The notes under the pieces are model-generated. The model had not been told where the DNA came from and did not search any database. It worked only from the letters and a program-made list of their open reading frames with translations. This document shows positions 1 to 7,034 of a stretch of DNA of 17,256 nt, piece after piece; the stretch's first letter is position 1, and each line of letters starts with the position of its first letter. Origin of the DNA: an uncultured Bacillus sp. Its GTDB lineage: Bacteria > Bacillota > Bacilli > Bacillales > Cytobacillaceae. The stretch lies in the NCBI GenBank assembly GCA_937902115.1, contig CALGSR010000509.1, forward strand, positions 1 through 17,256. Direction: 5' to 3'. The translations under genes and the position numbers were made by a program.

Positions 1-979
1 ATGCGGCAATTCTTCATCCACTGCAACAGGAGGAACAGCAAAAAAAGGCAGCAATAAGGTGAAGCTTTTATTAGCAGCTGAAGGAACAGCCATGTACTAC
101 GCTTACATTGCGCGCGATAAAGGATTTTTTGCAGAAGAAGGCATTGAAGTTGATCTTCTTCCAGGAAAAGGCGGATCCTATGTAGTCCAACAAGTAGGGG
201 CAGAGACAGTAGATATCGGGATTGTCGCTGTCAACTCTTTATTGCCTGCCTGGGATAAAGGCATCGATATTAAAATGGTGTATCAAGTAAACGTAACGAA
301 TCTGTTTGATTTCATGGTTCCAGATGCTTCTAATATCACGGATATTAAACAGCTGAAAGGAAAAGTAATCGGGGTGACTGATTTAGGAAGCGGCGAGGTT
401 CCACTAGTTCGTTCTGTGTTGACAAGCGCTGGCTTAAATCCGGACCAAGATGTAACGATCCGTGCCATTGGCGCTGAAGGAACTTCGATTTTAACGGCTT
501 TTGATAAAGGAGAAATTGAAGCATTCAGCGGCGGTGCCCATGACTTAATTTCCCTTTATGGCCGCGGATTCAAATCAAGAACCTTGCTTCCGGAAGAATA
601 TCGTTCCCTTCCTTCCACAGGAGTGATTGCGAATGGAAAAATCATGGAGAAAAATCCGGAAGTAGTTGAAAAAATTATTCGCGCAACGGCAAAAGCAACT
701 GATTTTGCGATTAACAATCCGGATGAGTCTTATGAAATTATGAAAAAAGCTGTCCCGGAACAATATGTAGATGAAGAAATCGGACGCTTATTCCTTGAAA
801 CCTTTATCAAAGTATCCACACCAATAGAGCCGGAAAAGGGCTACGGCTACATTTATCAAGATTCCTGGGAAAAACTCATCGAGCAATTTAGCGAAGGCGA
901 AGACCCAGTAGTCAAAGGCGAAATCAATTTAGACGATTATTTAGATTCCAGCCTCTTGGAAAAAGCAAACGAGTTTTAA
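1..979 (+). CDS. NitT/TauT-type ABC transporter solute-binding lipoprotein (5' truncated)
   Basis: Extracytoplasmic solute-binding protein of the NMT1/SsuA/ThiY-like class. A GTG at 59 is not the real start: the frame stays open to the window edge and reads Cys-Gly-Asn-Ser-Ser-Ser-Thr from position 2, followed by a Gly/Thr/Lys linker. This is the typical start of a mature Bacillus lipoprotein, so the signal peptide is cut off by the window and the Cys at 2-4 is the probable lipid-anchored residue. The mature part is about 325 residues and opens with the family pattern of a beta strand, then YYAYIARDKGFFAEEGIEV, then an ALLPAW-like region and the second-lobe segment LKGKVIGVTDLGSGE. The ligand cannot be told from sequence; taurine, sulfonate, pyrimidine or phosphonate-type ligands are all possible. 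It is followed directly by a terminator, so it is the last gene of its operon. Confidence 0.85.
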   Translation, partial: CGNSSSTATGGTAKKGSNKVKLLLAAEGTAMYYAYIARDKGFFAEEGIEVDLLPGKGGSYVVQQVGAETVDIGIVAVNSLLPAWDKGIDIKMVYQVNVTNLFDFMVPDASNITDIKQLKGKVIGVTDLGSGEVPLVRSVLTSAGLNPDQDVTIRAIGAEGTSILTAFDKGEIEAFSGGAHDLISLYGRGFKSRTLLPEEYRSLPSTGVIANGKIMEKNPEVVEKIIRATAKATDFAINNPDESYEIMKKAVPEQYVDEEIGRLFLETFIKVSTPIEPEKGYGYIYQDSWEKLIEQFSEGEDPVVKGEINLDDYLDSSLLEKANEF

Positions 980-1020
980 TTAGCGAGCTAATACTTAGCT
1001 TAGTAATAACTGCAACATTG

Positions 1021-1060
1021 AAAGGTGACCCCCTATTTTAGATGTGGGGTCACCTTTTTA
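1021..1060 (+). terminator. Rho-independent terminator after the solute-binding gene
   Basis: A perfect 12-bp stem (1021-1032 AAAGGTGACCCC with 1046-1057 GGGGTCACCTTT) encloses a 13-nt loop. The right arm runs into TTTTT at 1055-1059. It lies 42 bases after the stop of the plus-strand solute-binding gene, the expected place for its transcription end. Confidence 0.9.
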
Positions 1061-1063
1061 TAT

Positions 1064-1094
1064 GGTGGGACAACGAACCTGGAACCTTGTCCCT
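1064..1094. repeat. 31-bp direct repeat, copy 1, with internal inverted ends
   Basis: This 31-bp unit recurs at 1105-1135 with one difference (C at 1074, T at 1115). Its inner part begins GGGACAA (1067-1073) and ends TTGTCCC (1087-1093), so each copy can fold into a 7-bp hairpin. The motif GGAACCTTGTCCCT at its end recurs a third time at 2399-2412. It resembles the short dispersed intergenic repeats seen in many Bacillaceae genomes; no function can be assigned. Confidence 0.8.
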
Positions 1095-1104
1095 TGTAAA
1101 ATTT

Positions 1105-1135
1105 GGTGGGACAATGAACCTGGAACCTTGTCCCT
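1105..1135. repeat. 31-bp direct repeat, copy 2
   Basis: Second copy of the unit at 1064-1094, offset by 41 bp, with 30 of 31 bases identical. The self-complementary ends are GGGACAA at 1108-1114 and TTGTCCC at 1128-1134. It abuts the minus-strand terminator at 1136-1168. Confidence 0.8.
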
Positions 1136-1168
1136 CAAAAAAGGAACCAGTCAAAATGCTGGTTCCTT
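1136..1168 (-). terminator. Rho-independent terminator of the polysaccharide deacetylase gene
   Basis: A 10-bp perfect stem (1141-1150 AAGGAACCAG with 1159-1168 CTGGTTCCTT) has an 8-nt loop. Read on the minus strand it is followed by a run of six U (A-run at 1137-1142 on the plus strand). It lies about 50 bases past the stop of the minus-strand gene ending at 1217. Confidence 0.85.
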
Positions 1169-1216
1169 GAAATGTTTTTAAAGGTTTGTTTTTGTGAATG
1201 AATACATTGCTTCTCC

Positions 1217-2293
1217 TTAATCGAGTAAGGTTTGGATGGTTACGAATGTATAGCCTTGGGCTTGCAAATTTTCGATAATTTGCGGAAGGGCTTCAACAGA
1301 GCCATCTAGCAATCGACCGGCTTGGAAATTATGTTGTAAAACAATCCCTCCTGGTGTAATTTGCCTTTGTACAATCTCTAAGATCCCTGCGGCGGACATT
1401 TCACTCCAATCCAGTGTATCAACAGACCAGCCAATCCCTCTCAAACCAATCTGACTTAGGACAGCTTGGTCAGCCTTTGTCATCTCACCGTATGGCGGAC
1501 GAAATAGATCTGATTTATACCCGACAACTTTCTCCAACGCTTGCTGTGTGGATTGGATTTCTTTTTTAACATCCGCTGACCACCCTTTTCTCAAGTCAGG
1601 ATGAAACCATGTGTGGTTGCCAAACGAATGACCTTCATTTACAATCCGCTTCATCATTTCTGGAAATTCATTGACCTTCTCACCCACGACAAAGAATGTT
1701 GCTGGAACACCTTTTTCTTTTAAAATATCTAAAATTTTCGGTGTGTAATAAGTTTCAGGACCATCATCAAAAGTAAGGGCAACAAGCTTTTTAGAACCTT
1801 TTACAATACGAATAAGTCCAGCCTGCGCCGGAATCTTTGTTGTAATAAATGTTCGATTGATTTTGGCATCATAGCGGACATCCATATCCAGTTTTTTCGC
1901 CACGTCGACAAGCGGAACAAATACATGACCCTCAAACTCAAATGGCTCTGTTGATAGTACACCTCTTGTCCATTTCCCTGCTGCACGATCAAAATCATCA
2001 GTAAATTTCTTTCCCATCGGTACGGCAAACATTTTCCCTTTCGCTTGAAAAATAACTGAACGCCAATATGGATCCCAGTCCACCAAAACACCGGCATGCT
2101 TTAGCGTAATTGCAGGTACAAGCAGATGACCATTCCTCATAGCATACTTGGTATTATATGCCTTTCCATCAAAATATACCGGTGCCTCAGGCAGCTTCGA
2201 CTCTTCAGCCAAACCTTTAGTCGGGATAAAAGCGAGAAAAAGTACAAAAAGACAGGTGAAAACACTCAGTTGTTTCATAAATCTGTTTTGCAT
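1217..2293 (-). CDS. Secreted polysaccharide deacetylase (NodB domain) with N-terminal stalk domain
   Basis: Predicted exported carbohydrate esterase family 4 enzyme that removes acetyl groups from peptidoglycan or another cell-surface polysaccharide. The start is placed at 2293 because AAGGAG lies 9 nt upstream; an ATG at 2314 lies before that site and has none. The 358-residue protein has a signal peptide (hydrophobic stretch about 10-25, likely cleavage after GLA near residue 29). A copper-amine-oxidase-like stalk domain follows (about 40-155, with paired LLVPAI and VFVPLVDV segments). The NodB domain is about 170-350. All NodB motifs are visible: TFDDGP (174-179), His227 and His231 in NHTWFH, RPPYG (265-269), DTLDW (292-296) and His321 in LQHNF. 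The metal-binding Asp-His-His set therefore looks intact. It is transcribed away from the phn genes and probably has no link to them. Confidence 0.9.
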   Translation of the reverse strand: MQNRFMKQLSVFTCLFVLFLAFIPTKGLAEESKLPEAPVYFDGKAYNTKYAMRNGHLLVPAITLKHAGVLVDWDPYWRSVIFQAKGKMFAVPMGKKFTDDFDRAAGKWTRGVLSTEPFEFEGHVFVPLVDVAKKLDMDVRYDAKINRTFITTKIPAQAGLIRIVKGSKKLVALTFDDGPETYYTPKILDILKEKGVPATFFVVGEKVNEFPEMMKRIVNEGHSFGNHTWFHPDLRKGWSADVKKEIQSTQQALEKVVGYKSDLFRPPYGEMTKADQAVLSQIGLRGIGWSVDTLDWSEMSAAGILEIVQRQITPGGIVLQHNFQAGRLLDGSVEALPQIIENLQAQGYTFVTIQTLLD

Positions 2294-2381
2294 TACATCG
2301 CTCTCCTTAACCATAATTGCTAATAGTTAAAATATCCTTATTCGAAGAAAAATATCTATCTTTACAATCTGGGAATATTAG

Positions 2382-2427
2382 TTAATGCCAAGTAAAAGGG
2401 AACCTTGTCCCTTTTACTTGGCATTAA
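2382..2427. repeat. Perfect 20-bp inverted repeat (palindrome) with 6-nt loop
   Basis: Arms 2382-2401 and 2408-2427 are exact reverse complements of 20 bases, separated by ACCTTG. The centre GGGAACCTTGTCCC shares 14 bases (2399-2412) with the ends of the repeats at 1064 and 1105. There is no U-run after either arm, so it is not an ordinary terminator. It sits in the spacer between the divergent deacetylase and phnM genes, just upstream of the phnM promoter. It may be a short mobile or palindromic intergenic repeat. Confidence 0.85.
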
Positions 2428-2433
2428 TATTTA

Positions 2434-2476
2434 TTAACGATTCGTTCATATTAGCTATATTATCTACAGCTATAAT
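2434..2476 (+). promoter_or_regulatory. Putative PhoP-type direct repeats and -10 box for the phnMDCE cassette
   Basis: A perfect TATAAT lies at 2471-2476, about 31 bases before the phnM start, with no good -35 hexamer at 16-18 bp. Upstream are TTAACG (2434-2439), TTCATA (2445-2450) and TATATT (2456-2461), spaced every 11 bp. Bacillus PhoP boxes are TT(A/T/C)ACA repeats of about 11-bp period that replace a -35 element. The -10 call is fairly firm; the PhoP reading is an inference, since none of the repeats is a perfect match. Confidence 0.4.
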
Positions 2477-2507
2477 AATGATATTAATCCAGTAAAGGGG
2501 AGTGTAT

Positions 2508-3698
2508 ATGGGGAACAGCAGATACATATATAATGGAAAAATTGTAACACCTGATGGAATCATTGATTCTGGAGCCATCATGATTGAAGATGATACGATT
2601 GCCGATATCCAAAAGAAGTCAACGGGAGTATTTGGCCAAGATGACATGGATGCTAAAGGGATGTGGATACTGCCTGGTTTGATTGACACTCACAGTGATG
2701 CGATTGAGCTGGAAATTCAACCTCGGCCATCCAGTGTCATGCCTGTTTCCAGTGCGTTTTACGAATTGGAAAGGAAATTAGCAGGGCAAGGGATTACAAC
2801 GATGTATCATTCGTTAAGCATGTATTATACAGAAAATAACGGAAACTGGGTACGCCGAAATAAGAATATTGAATACATCATTAAGCAAATCTATGAACTA
2901 ACGAAAGAGAAATCTTTAATAAGAAACAAAATCCATCTGCGCTATGAAATGAGGAATAAAGAAGGCTATTCCATCGTGAAGAGCTTAATCGAAAATAAGA
3001 GCATTGACCAAGTATCCTTAATGGACCATACACCTGGAAAAGGTCAATGGCATGATGTCGCCATTCAAAAACAGAAAATCATGAAACAGTTAGATTTAAC
3101 ATCAGAAGAAGCAGATAAACACATCGAAGAACTGCAGCAAGATAGTCAAATTGACTTTGATAGCATTCAACGGCTTGCGGAAATAGCTTCCCTCTGTGGC
3201 ATTCCATTAGCTTCACATGATGATGACAGCATCGAAAAAATCGATTTAGTCCAATCCTGGAAAGCAGCGATCAGTGAGTTTCCTATCACGATCGATATTG
3301 CAGAGGAAGCGAAAAAAAGAGGGATTCATGTTGTGATGGGGGCACCCAATTTATTACTAGGCCGTTCTCATAATAATAATCTTTCTGCTCTGGAAGCCAT
3401 TCGTGCAGGGGTTGTTGATATTCTCTGTTCTGATTATTATCCAGGCTCTTTATTACAAGGAATTTTTCACCTATACGAATTGGGGTATGATTTACCAGAA
3501 GTTGTGAATATGGCAACCTTGAACCCAGCTAAAGCACTGGGAATAGCAGATTCATTAGGTTCAATCGAAATCGGGAAAAAAGCAGATTTAATTTTAATCT
3601 CAGCAGAAGAAAATGTACCAAAACTGATTGAGACCATTGTGGATGGAGAAACTGTTTCTCAAGTTCATTATCGCAATCATCTCATTAATCATTTATAA
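2508..3698 (+). CDS. phnM: PhnM-like alpha-D-ribose 1-methylphosphonate 5-triphosphate diphosphatase (copy 1)
   Basis: Amidohydrolase-superfamily enzyme that in the C-P lyase pathway releases pyrophosphate from ribose 1-phosphonate 5-triphosphate. ATG at 2508 is preferred over the in-frame GTG at 2502, which overlaps the ribosome binding site AAGGGGAG. The 396-residue protein shows the PhnM pattern PGLIDTHSDAIE with the HxD metal pair at His62/Asp64, then PRP, MDHTPGKGQ, ASHDDDS (about 235-241), VVMGAPN (275-281), SHNNN and CSDYYPGSLL (about 307-316). The C-terminal segment returns to the small beta domain (GSIEIGKKADLIL). It is clearly paralogous to the PhnM at 7716-8900. Unusually it is the first gene of a transporter operon, 16 bases ahead of phnD, not part of the lyase operon. 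It may process a product linked to that importer, but this is inference. Confidence 0.9.
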   Translation: MGNSRYIYNGKIVTPDGIIDSGAIMIEDDTIADIQKKSTGVFGQDDMDAKGMWILPGLIDTHSDAIELEIQPRPSSVMPVSSAFYELERKLAGQGITTMYHSLSMYYTENNGNWVRRNKNIEYIIKQIYELTKEKSLIRNKIHLRYEMRNKEGYSIVKSLIENKSIDQVSLMDHTPGKGQWHDVAIQKQKIMKQLDLTSEEADKHIEELQQDSQIDFDSIQRLAEIASLCGIPLASHDDDSIEKIDLVQSWKAAISEFPITIDIAEEAKKRGIHVVMGAPNLLLGRSHNNNLSALEAIRAGVVDILCSDYYPGSLLQGIFHLYELGYDLPEVVNMATLNPAKALGIADSLGSIEIGKKADLILISAEENVPKLIETIVDGETVSQVHYRNHLINHL

Positions 3699-3714
3699 AA
3701 TTGGAGGAACAACG

Positions 3715-4626
3715 ATGAATGTTAAGAAAAATATCAAAGTATTCGCAATACTACTCATTGCTATTCTAGCCTTATTCGGCTGCAGTTCAAACGAAACGAA
3801 TCAATCTGTGAACAAAAATGGTTCAGATGCGAAGAGTGAATGGCCAGATAAACTACGCTTTGCTGTAACGGACGTAGAAGGAATGGAAGAGTTACGAACT
3901 ACTTTTGGGCCATTTAAAGAGAAGCTTGAAGAACTAATCGATATGGAAATTGAGTATTTTGCTGTAACCGATCGAGCAGTTGGGACAACAGCATTAGAAT
4001 ATGATCAAGTGGATATCCTTTTGGCCGGGCCTTCAGAATATGCCCAGCTGAAATCTGTCATGCCTGAAGTGGAACCCATGGTGGCGATTGAGCGTGAAAA
4101 CTATTATTCTGCTGTCATTGTCCATGAAGATAGCCCATATAAAAGTCTTGAAGATTTAAAGGGTAAAAAAGTAGCCATGTCAGATGCTGGTTCAACGAGC
4201 GGACATATCGGACCAAGTATTATTTTTATGGAAGCAGGCTTTGATTTAGATAAAGATTTAGAAATCATGCTGTTAGGCGACCTTCGTATTGATGCTTTTA
4301 AAAACAACGAGGTTGATGCATTAGCGACTAGAATGACTGACTATTTAAAAATGGTTGAAGAAGATGGCGAAGGGAAATATCGTATCCTTACAGAAGGACC
4401 TCCGCTTCCAAGTGATCCATTTGTTGCAAATCCAAAGTTGCCAGAAGATTTAATTACATTTATTAAAAATACGATGATGGAAAACCAAGAGGAAATTATC
4501 GAAAGCATTGTTAGTGCCGGCGGAGAAAATGATAAGTTCGCTGGAGCCAAACTAATTGAGTCCAAAGATGCAGACTATGATTCCATGCGTGAAGCATACC
4601 GTGCTCTTGGCATTGAGTTGCAATAA
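3715..4626 (+). CDS. phnD: Phosphonate-type ABC transporter solute-binding lipoprotein PhnD-like (copy 1)
   Basis: Membrane-anchored solute receptor of a phosphate/phosphite/phosphonate importer. Start 3715 follows GGAGG with 7-8 nt spacing; upstream in-frame starts lie inside phnM. The 303-residue product begins with a lysine-rich n-region, a hydrophobic core and a lipobox LFGC with Cys23. The PhnD signature DAGSTSGHIGPS (STSGH, the oxyanion-binding loop) is present at about residues 154-165. The GGHD segment seen in the other PhnD of this window (15411-16373) is missing and replaced by LGDLRIDAFKNNEVD, so the second half of the pocket probably differs. It is followed by phnC and phnE, making a complete importer. 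The ligand could be a different phosphonate, phosphite or a related oxyanion. Confidence 0.85.
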   Translation: MNVKKNIKVFAILLIAILALFGCSSNETNQSVNKNGSDAKSEWPDKLRFAVTDVEGMEELRTTFGPFKEKLEELIDMEIEYFAVTDRAVGTTALEYDQVDILLAGPSEYAQLKSVMPEVEPMVAIERENYYSAVIVHEDSPYKSLEDLKGKKVAMSDAGSTSGHIGPSIIFMEAGFDLDKDLEIMLLGDLRIDAFKNNEVDALATRMTDYLKMVEEDGEGKYRILTEGPPLPSDPFVANPKLPEDLITFIKNTMMENQEEIIESIVSAGGENDKFAGAKLIESKDADYDSMREAYRALGIELQ

Positions 4627-4638
4627 GTGGGTGATGCT

Positions 4639-5418
4639 ATGATACCTATTTCTGTAAGAAACGTTTCCAAAGTGTATCAGGATGGAACAAAGGCGCTTAA
4701 ATCTGTCAGCTTTGATGTAAACCCCGGAGAAGGAGTCATTCTGTTAGGTCATAACGGCTCTGGTAAATCCACATTGTTTCGTTGTATGACAGGGTTTGAA
4801 GAGCTATCGGAAGGCAAAATCATGATTGGTGAAGATGAGATTAGCACAAAAGGAAATAAAAAAAGCCTAAAAAATTCGCGAAAGAAAATTGGAATGGTTT
4901 TTCAACACTTTCATTTAATCGAAAATCTATCTGTCTTTCAAAATGTTTTATTTGGTGCCCTTGGAAGAGAAGGAACCATTAACACCTTCTCCCCTTTTGC
5001 TTCTAAAAGGTTACGATTCCAAGCGATGGAGTGTTTAGAGCGAGTAGGGCTCGAGTCTTTAGCAAAGCGAAGAGCAGACCAATTATCAGGAGGGCAAAAA
5101 CAAAGAGTGGCCATTGCAAGAATGCTGATGCAGGAATCCAAAATTGTTTTGGCTGACGAACCAATTGCCAGTCTTGATCCAAAAGCAGGGAAAGAAGTAA
5201 TGGACCTTCTTTGGGACATCATCCAGGAGAACGGGATGACCGTTGTTTGTGTGCTGCATCAAATCGATATCGCCCTAGAGTACGGAGAACGTGTCATTGG
5301 ACTCAAACGAGGTGAAGTTTTGGTCAATGATGTAACATCAAATTTTACAAGGGACTCCCTTAGCTCACTTTACGATCAAGAGCCCGCAGTGAATGAGAGG
5401 TTACTAGTGAATGAATAA
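4639..5418 (+). CDS. phnC: Phosphonate-type ABC transporter ATP-binding protein PhnC (copy 1)
   Basis: Cytoplasmic ATPase of the plus-strand importer. ATG at 4639 is chosen, with a weak GGTGAT upstream; a GTG directly after the phnD stop (4627) is the alternative. The 259-residue protein has Walker A GHNGSGKST (37-45), a Q-loop in VFQHFH, the signature LSGGQ (149-153), Walker B IVLADE (169-174), the D-loop SLDP and the switch His207 in VLHQID. These are all typical of PhnC. The gene begins 12 bases after phnD ends and overlaps phnE by 8 bases, which points to translational coupling. Confidence 0.9.
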   Translation: MIPISVRNVSKVYQDGTKALKSVSFDVNPGEGVILLGHNGSGKSTLFRCMTGFEELSEGKIMIGEDEISTKGNKKSLKNSRKKIGMVFQHFHLIENLSVFQNVLFGALGREGTINTFSPFASKRLRFQAMECLERVGLESLAKRRADQLSGGQKQRVAIARMLMQESKIVLADEPIASLDPKAGKEVMDLLWDIIQENGMTVVCVLHQIDIALEYGERVIGLKRGEVLVNDVTSNFTRDSLSSLYDQEPAVNERLLVNE

Positions 5419-6214
5419 TACAGAGCGCTTCAGCACGAACATGCCTAATCGATATAAAAAACCCAGCTTGTTAGGAGCAACAGGCTGGCTCATCCTCATT
5501 TTTTTATTCGCCCAAGGGATTCAAAGTGCCGACATTACCCTTCAACGGCTTTTCTCAGGCGTGTTAAACATGGGAACCTTTATGACGAGAGCTTTTCCAC
5601 CGGATTTTTCAAGATTACAGTTTGTTATGGCTTCTATGTACGAAACCTTTCAAATTGCCTTGGTTGGAACCGTTGTTGGTGTTGCTTTAAGTTTGCCAAT
5701 TGCTATATTATCAGCAAAAAATATTACGCCCAGCCAAACGCTGAGTAAAGGATTAAAGGTATTCGTGTCGCTGATGCGAACCATCCCCGATTTAGTGTGG
5801 GCGCTTTTATTTGTTATTTCGGTAGGGCTTGGTCCTTTGGCTGGTATTTTAACTATTATTGTGGATACCATTGGCTTTTGCGGCCGTTTCTTTTCTGAAA
5901 GAATAGAGGAAATGAATGAAGGTCCCGTTCAAGCCCTTGAATCGACTGGGGGTTCAAGGATAGGGGTTGTCACTGGGGCTGTGATTCCCATTTGCTTTCC
6001 TTCCTTTGTGGCCACTAGCCTTTTTTCCTTTGAAAAAGCAATCCGATCAGCTGTGGTGCTCGGTCTAGTAGGCGCAGGAGGAATTGGAGTCGAGCTTTCC
6101 ACCTCCATTACACTGCGAAAATTTAATGAGGCGCTCATGATCATTCTGCTGATTTTTATAGTAGTTTTGGTAGTGGAACAAATTTCTACAAAAATACGAA
6201 ATAAGATCATTTAA
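5411..6214 (+). CDS. phnE: Phosphonate-type ABC transporter permease PhnE (copy 1)
   Basis: Integral membrane subunit of the plus-strand importer. The 267-residue protein has an N-terminal membrane segment (about 19-38), then hydrophobic stretches near 76-100, 118-155, 185-220 and 235-260. The cytoplasmic coupling loop resembles the EAA motif (EEMNEGPVQALESTGGS, about 168-184). The PhnE-typical GLVGAGGIGVEL segment is near 216-227. Its start overlaps the end of phnC by 8 bases. Only one permease gene is present, so it probably works as a homodimer, unlike the two-permease system in the minus operon. It ends the cassette and is followed by a terminator. Confidence 0.9.
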   Translation: MNNTERFSTNMPNRYKKPSLLGATGWLILIFLFAQGIQSADITLQRLFSGVLNMGTFMTRAFPPDFSRLQFVMASMYETFQIALVGTVVGVALSLPIAILSAKNITPSQTLSKGLKVFVSLMRTIPDLVWALLFVISVGLGPLAGILTIIVDTIGFCGRFFSERIEEMNEGPVQALESTGGSRIGVVTGAVIPICFPSFVATSLFSFEKAIRSAVVLGLVGAGGIGVELSTSITLRKFNEALMIILLIFIVVLVVEQISTKIRNKII

Positions 6215-6240
6215 GTATCACTTCATTTTAAGATTTAGAT

Positions 6241-6286
6241 AAAAATCTCCATTCCTAGGAATTAATCTGGAAATGGAGATTTTTTC
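6241..6286. terminator. Bidirectional terminator between the convergent phn operons
   Basis: A 13-bp stem (6241-6253 AAAAATCTCCATT with 6272-6284 AATGGAGATTTTT) is flanked by an A-run on the left and a T-run to 6286 on the right. It can therefore end transcription from both sides: phnE on the plus strand (stop at 6214) and phnL on the minus strand (stop at 6336). Confidence 0.85.
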
Positions 6287-6335
6287 ATTTTACATATAGG
6301 TACTTTTTGAATGGTCTTCTCTATTCCTCAAAACT

Positions 6336-7034
6336 TTAATGCATCACTCCATGGCTTATATGATATTCTTTGTCAACTACACCCTCCATAAATTCAAGAT
6401 CATGAAAGATTCCGAGCATACTCGTTCCCGCTTCTTTCAATTTCATGATCATCTCTTTCACCGCAAGCTTTGATTCCGCGTCTAAAGAGGCGGTGGGTTC
6501 ATCTAATAACAACAGTTTTGGCTGTTTTACCATAGCACTAGCTAAATTTAAACGTAGCTTCTCTCCCCCGCTAAACGTATTGGGATAGGCATTCCATAAG
6601 GACTTTGGAAGTTGAAAATGTTCCAGCATATTCTTAGCTTTTATATCTGCATCCTGAGGTTCTACATCTTTTTCAAGAAGGGCTTTCCTTACCACTTCCA
6701 ATGCCGTTACACGAGGCATCACTTTTAAAAACTGTGATACATAGCCAATCTCTTTTTTTCGAATGGCGATAATTTTTCTTTCTGATGCCGTAACTAAATC
6801 AATCGGACCAAATTGTTCAGAATGATAGAGGATGACCCCTTCTGTAGGCAGATAAGTACGATAGATACATTTAATAATCGTTGATTTGCCAGCACCACTT
6901 TTGCCTGTAATACCAATAAAATCACCTTCATGAAGGGTAAGATTGATATGACTGCATCCAATTATTTTTTTATCTTCCATTTGAGATAAATGAAATTCTT
7001 TTTTTAGATCCTGAATCCGTAATAATCCCCTCAA
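6336..7034 (-). CDS. phnL: C-P lyase system ATP-binding protein PhnL
   Basis: ABC-type ATPase needed with PhnI, PhnG and PhnH to form ribose 1-phosphonate 5-triphosphate from ATP and phosphonate; it has no membrane partner. The start is TTG at 7034, directly after the stop of the upstream gene, with AAGGAGG 8 nt ahead. The 232-residue protein (E. coli PhnL is about 226) has Walker A GKSGAGKST (44-52), YVSQFLKVMPRV at the Q-loop (98-109), the signature FSGGE (154-158), Walker B LLLLDE (174-179) and GIFHD with His211. YVSQF...PRV and GIFHD are characteristic of PhnL rather than of transporter ATPases. It is the last gene of the operon. Confidence 0.93.
   Translation of the reverse strand: MRGLLRIQDLKKEFHLSQMEDKKIIGCSHINLTLHEGDFIGITGKSGAGKSTIIKCIYRTYLPTEGVILYHSEQFGPIDLVTASERKIIAIRKKEIGYVSQFLKVMPRVTALEVVRKALLEKDVEPQDADIKAKNMLEHFQLPKSLWNAYPNTFSGGEKLRLNLASAMVKQPKLLLLDEPTASLDAESKLAVKEMIMKLKEAGTSMLGIFHDLEFMEGVVDKEYHISHGVMH

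Noticed and set aside
1064..1135. Repeats as a small CRISPR array.
   Set aside because: Only two units are present, separated by 10 bases, which is far too short for a spacer, and no cas gene is nearby.
2126..2330. Two short plus-strand frames over the start of the deacetylase gene.
   Set aside because: They are antisense to the signal peptide region of a clear gene and show no family resemblance or start signals.
2382..2427. The palindrome as a Rho-independent terminator.
   Set aside because: Neither side has a U-run, and no gene ends next to it; both flanking genes start here and run outward.
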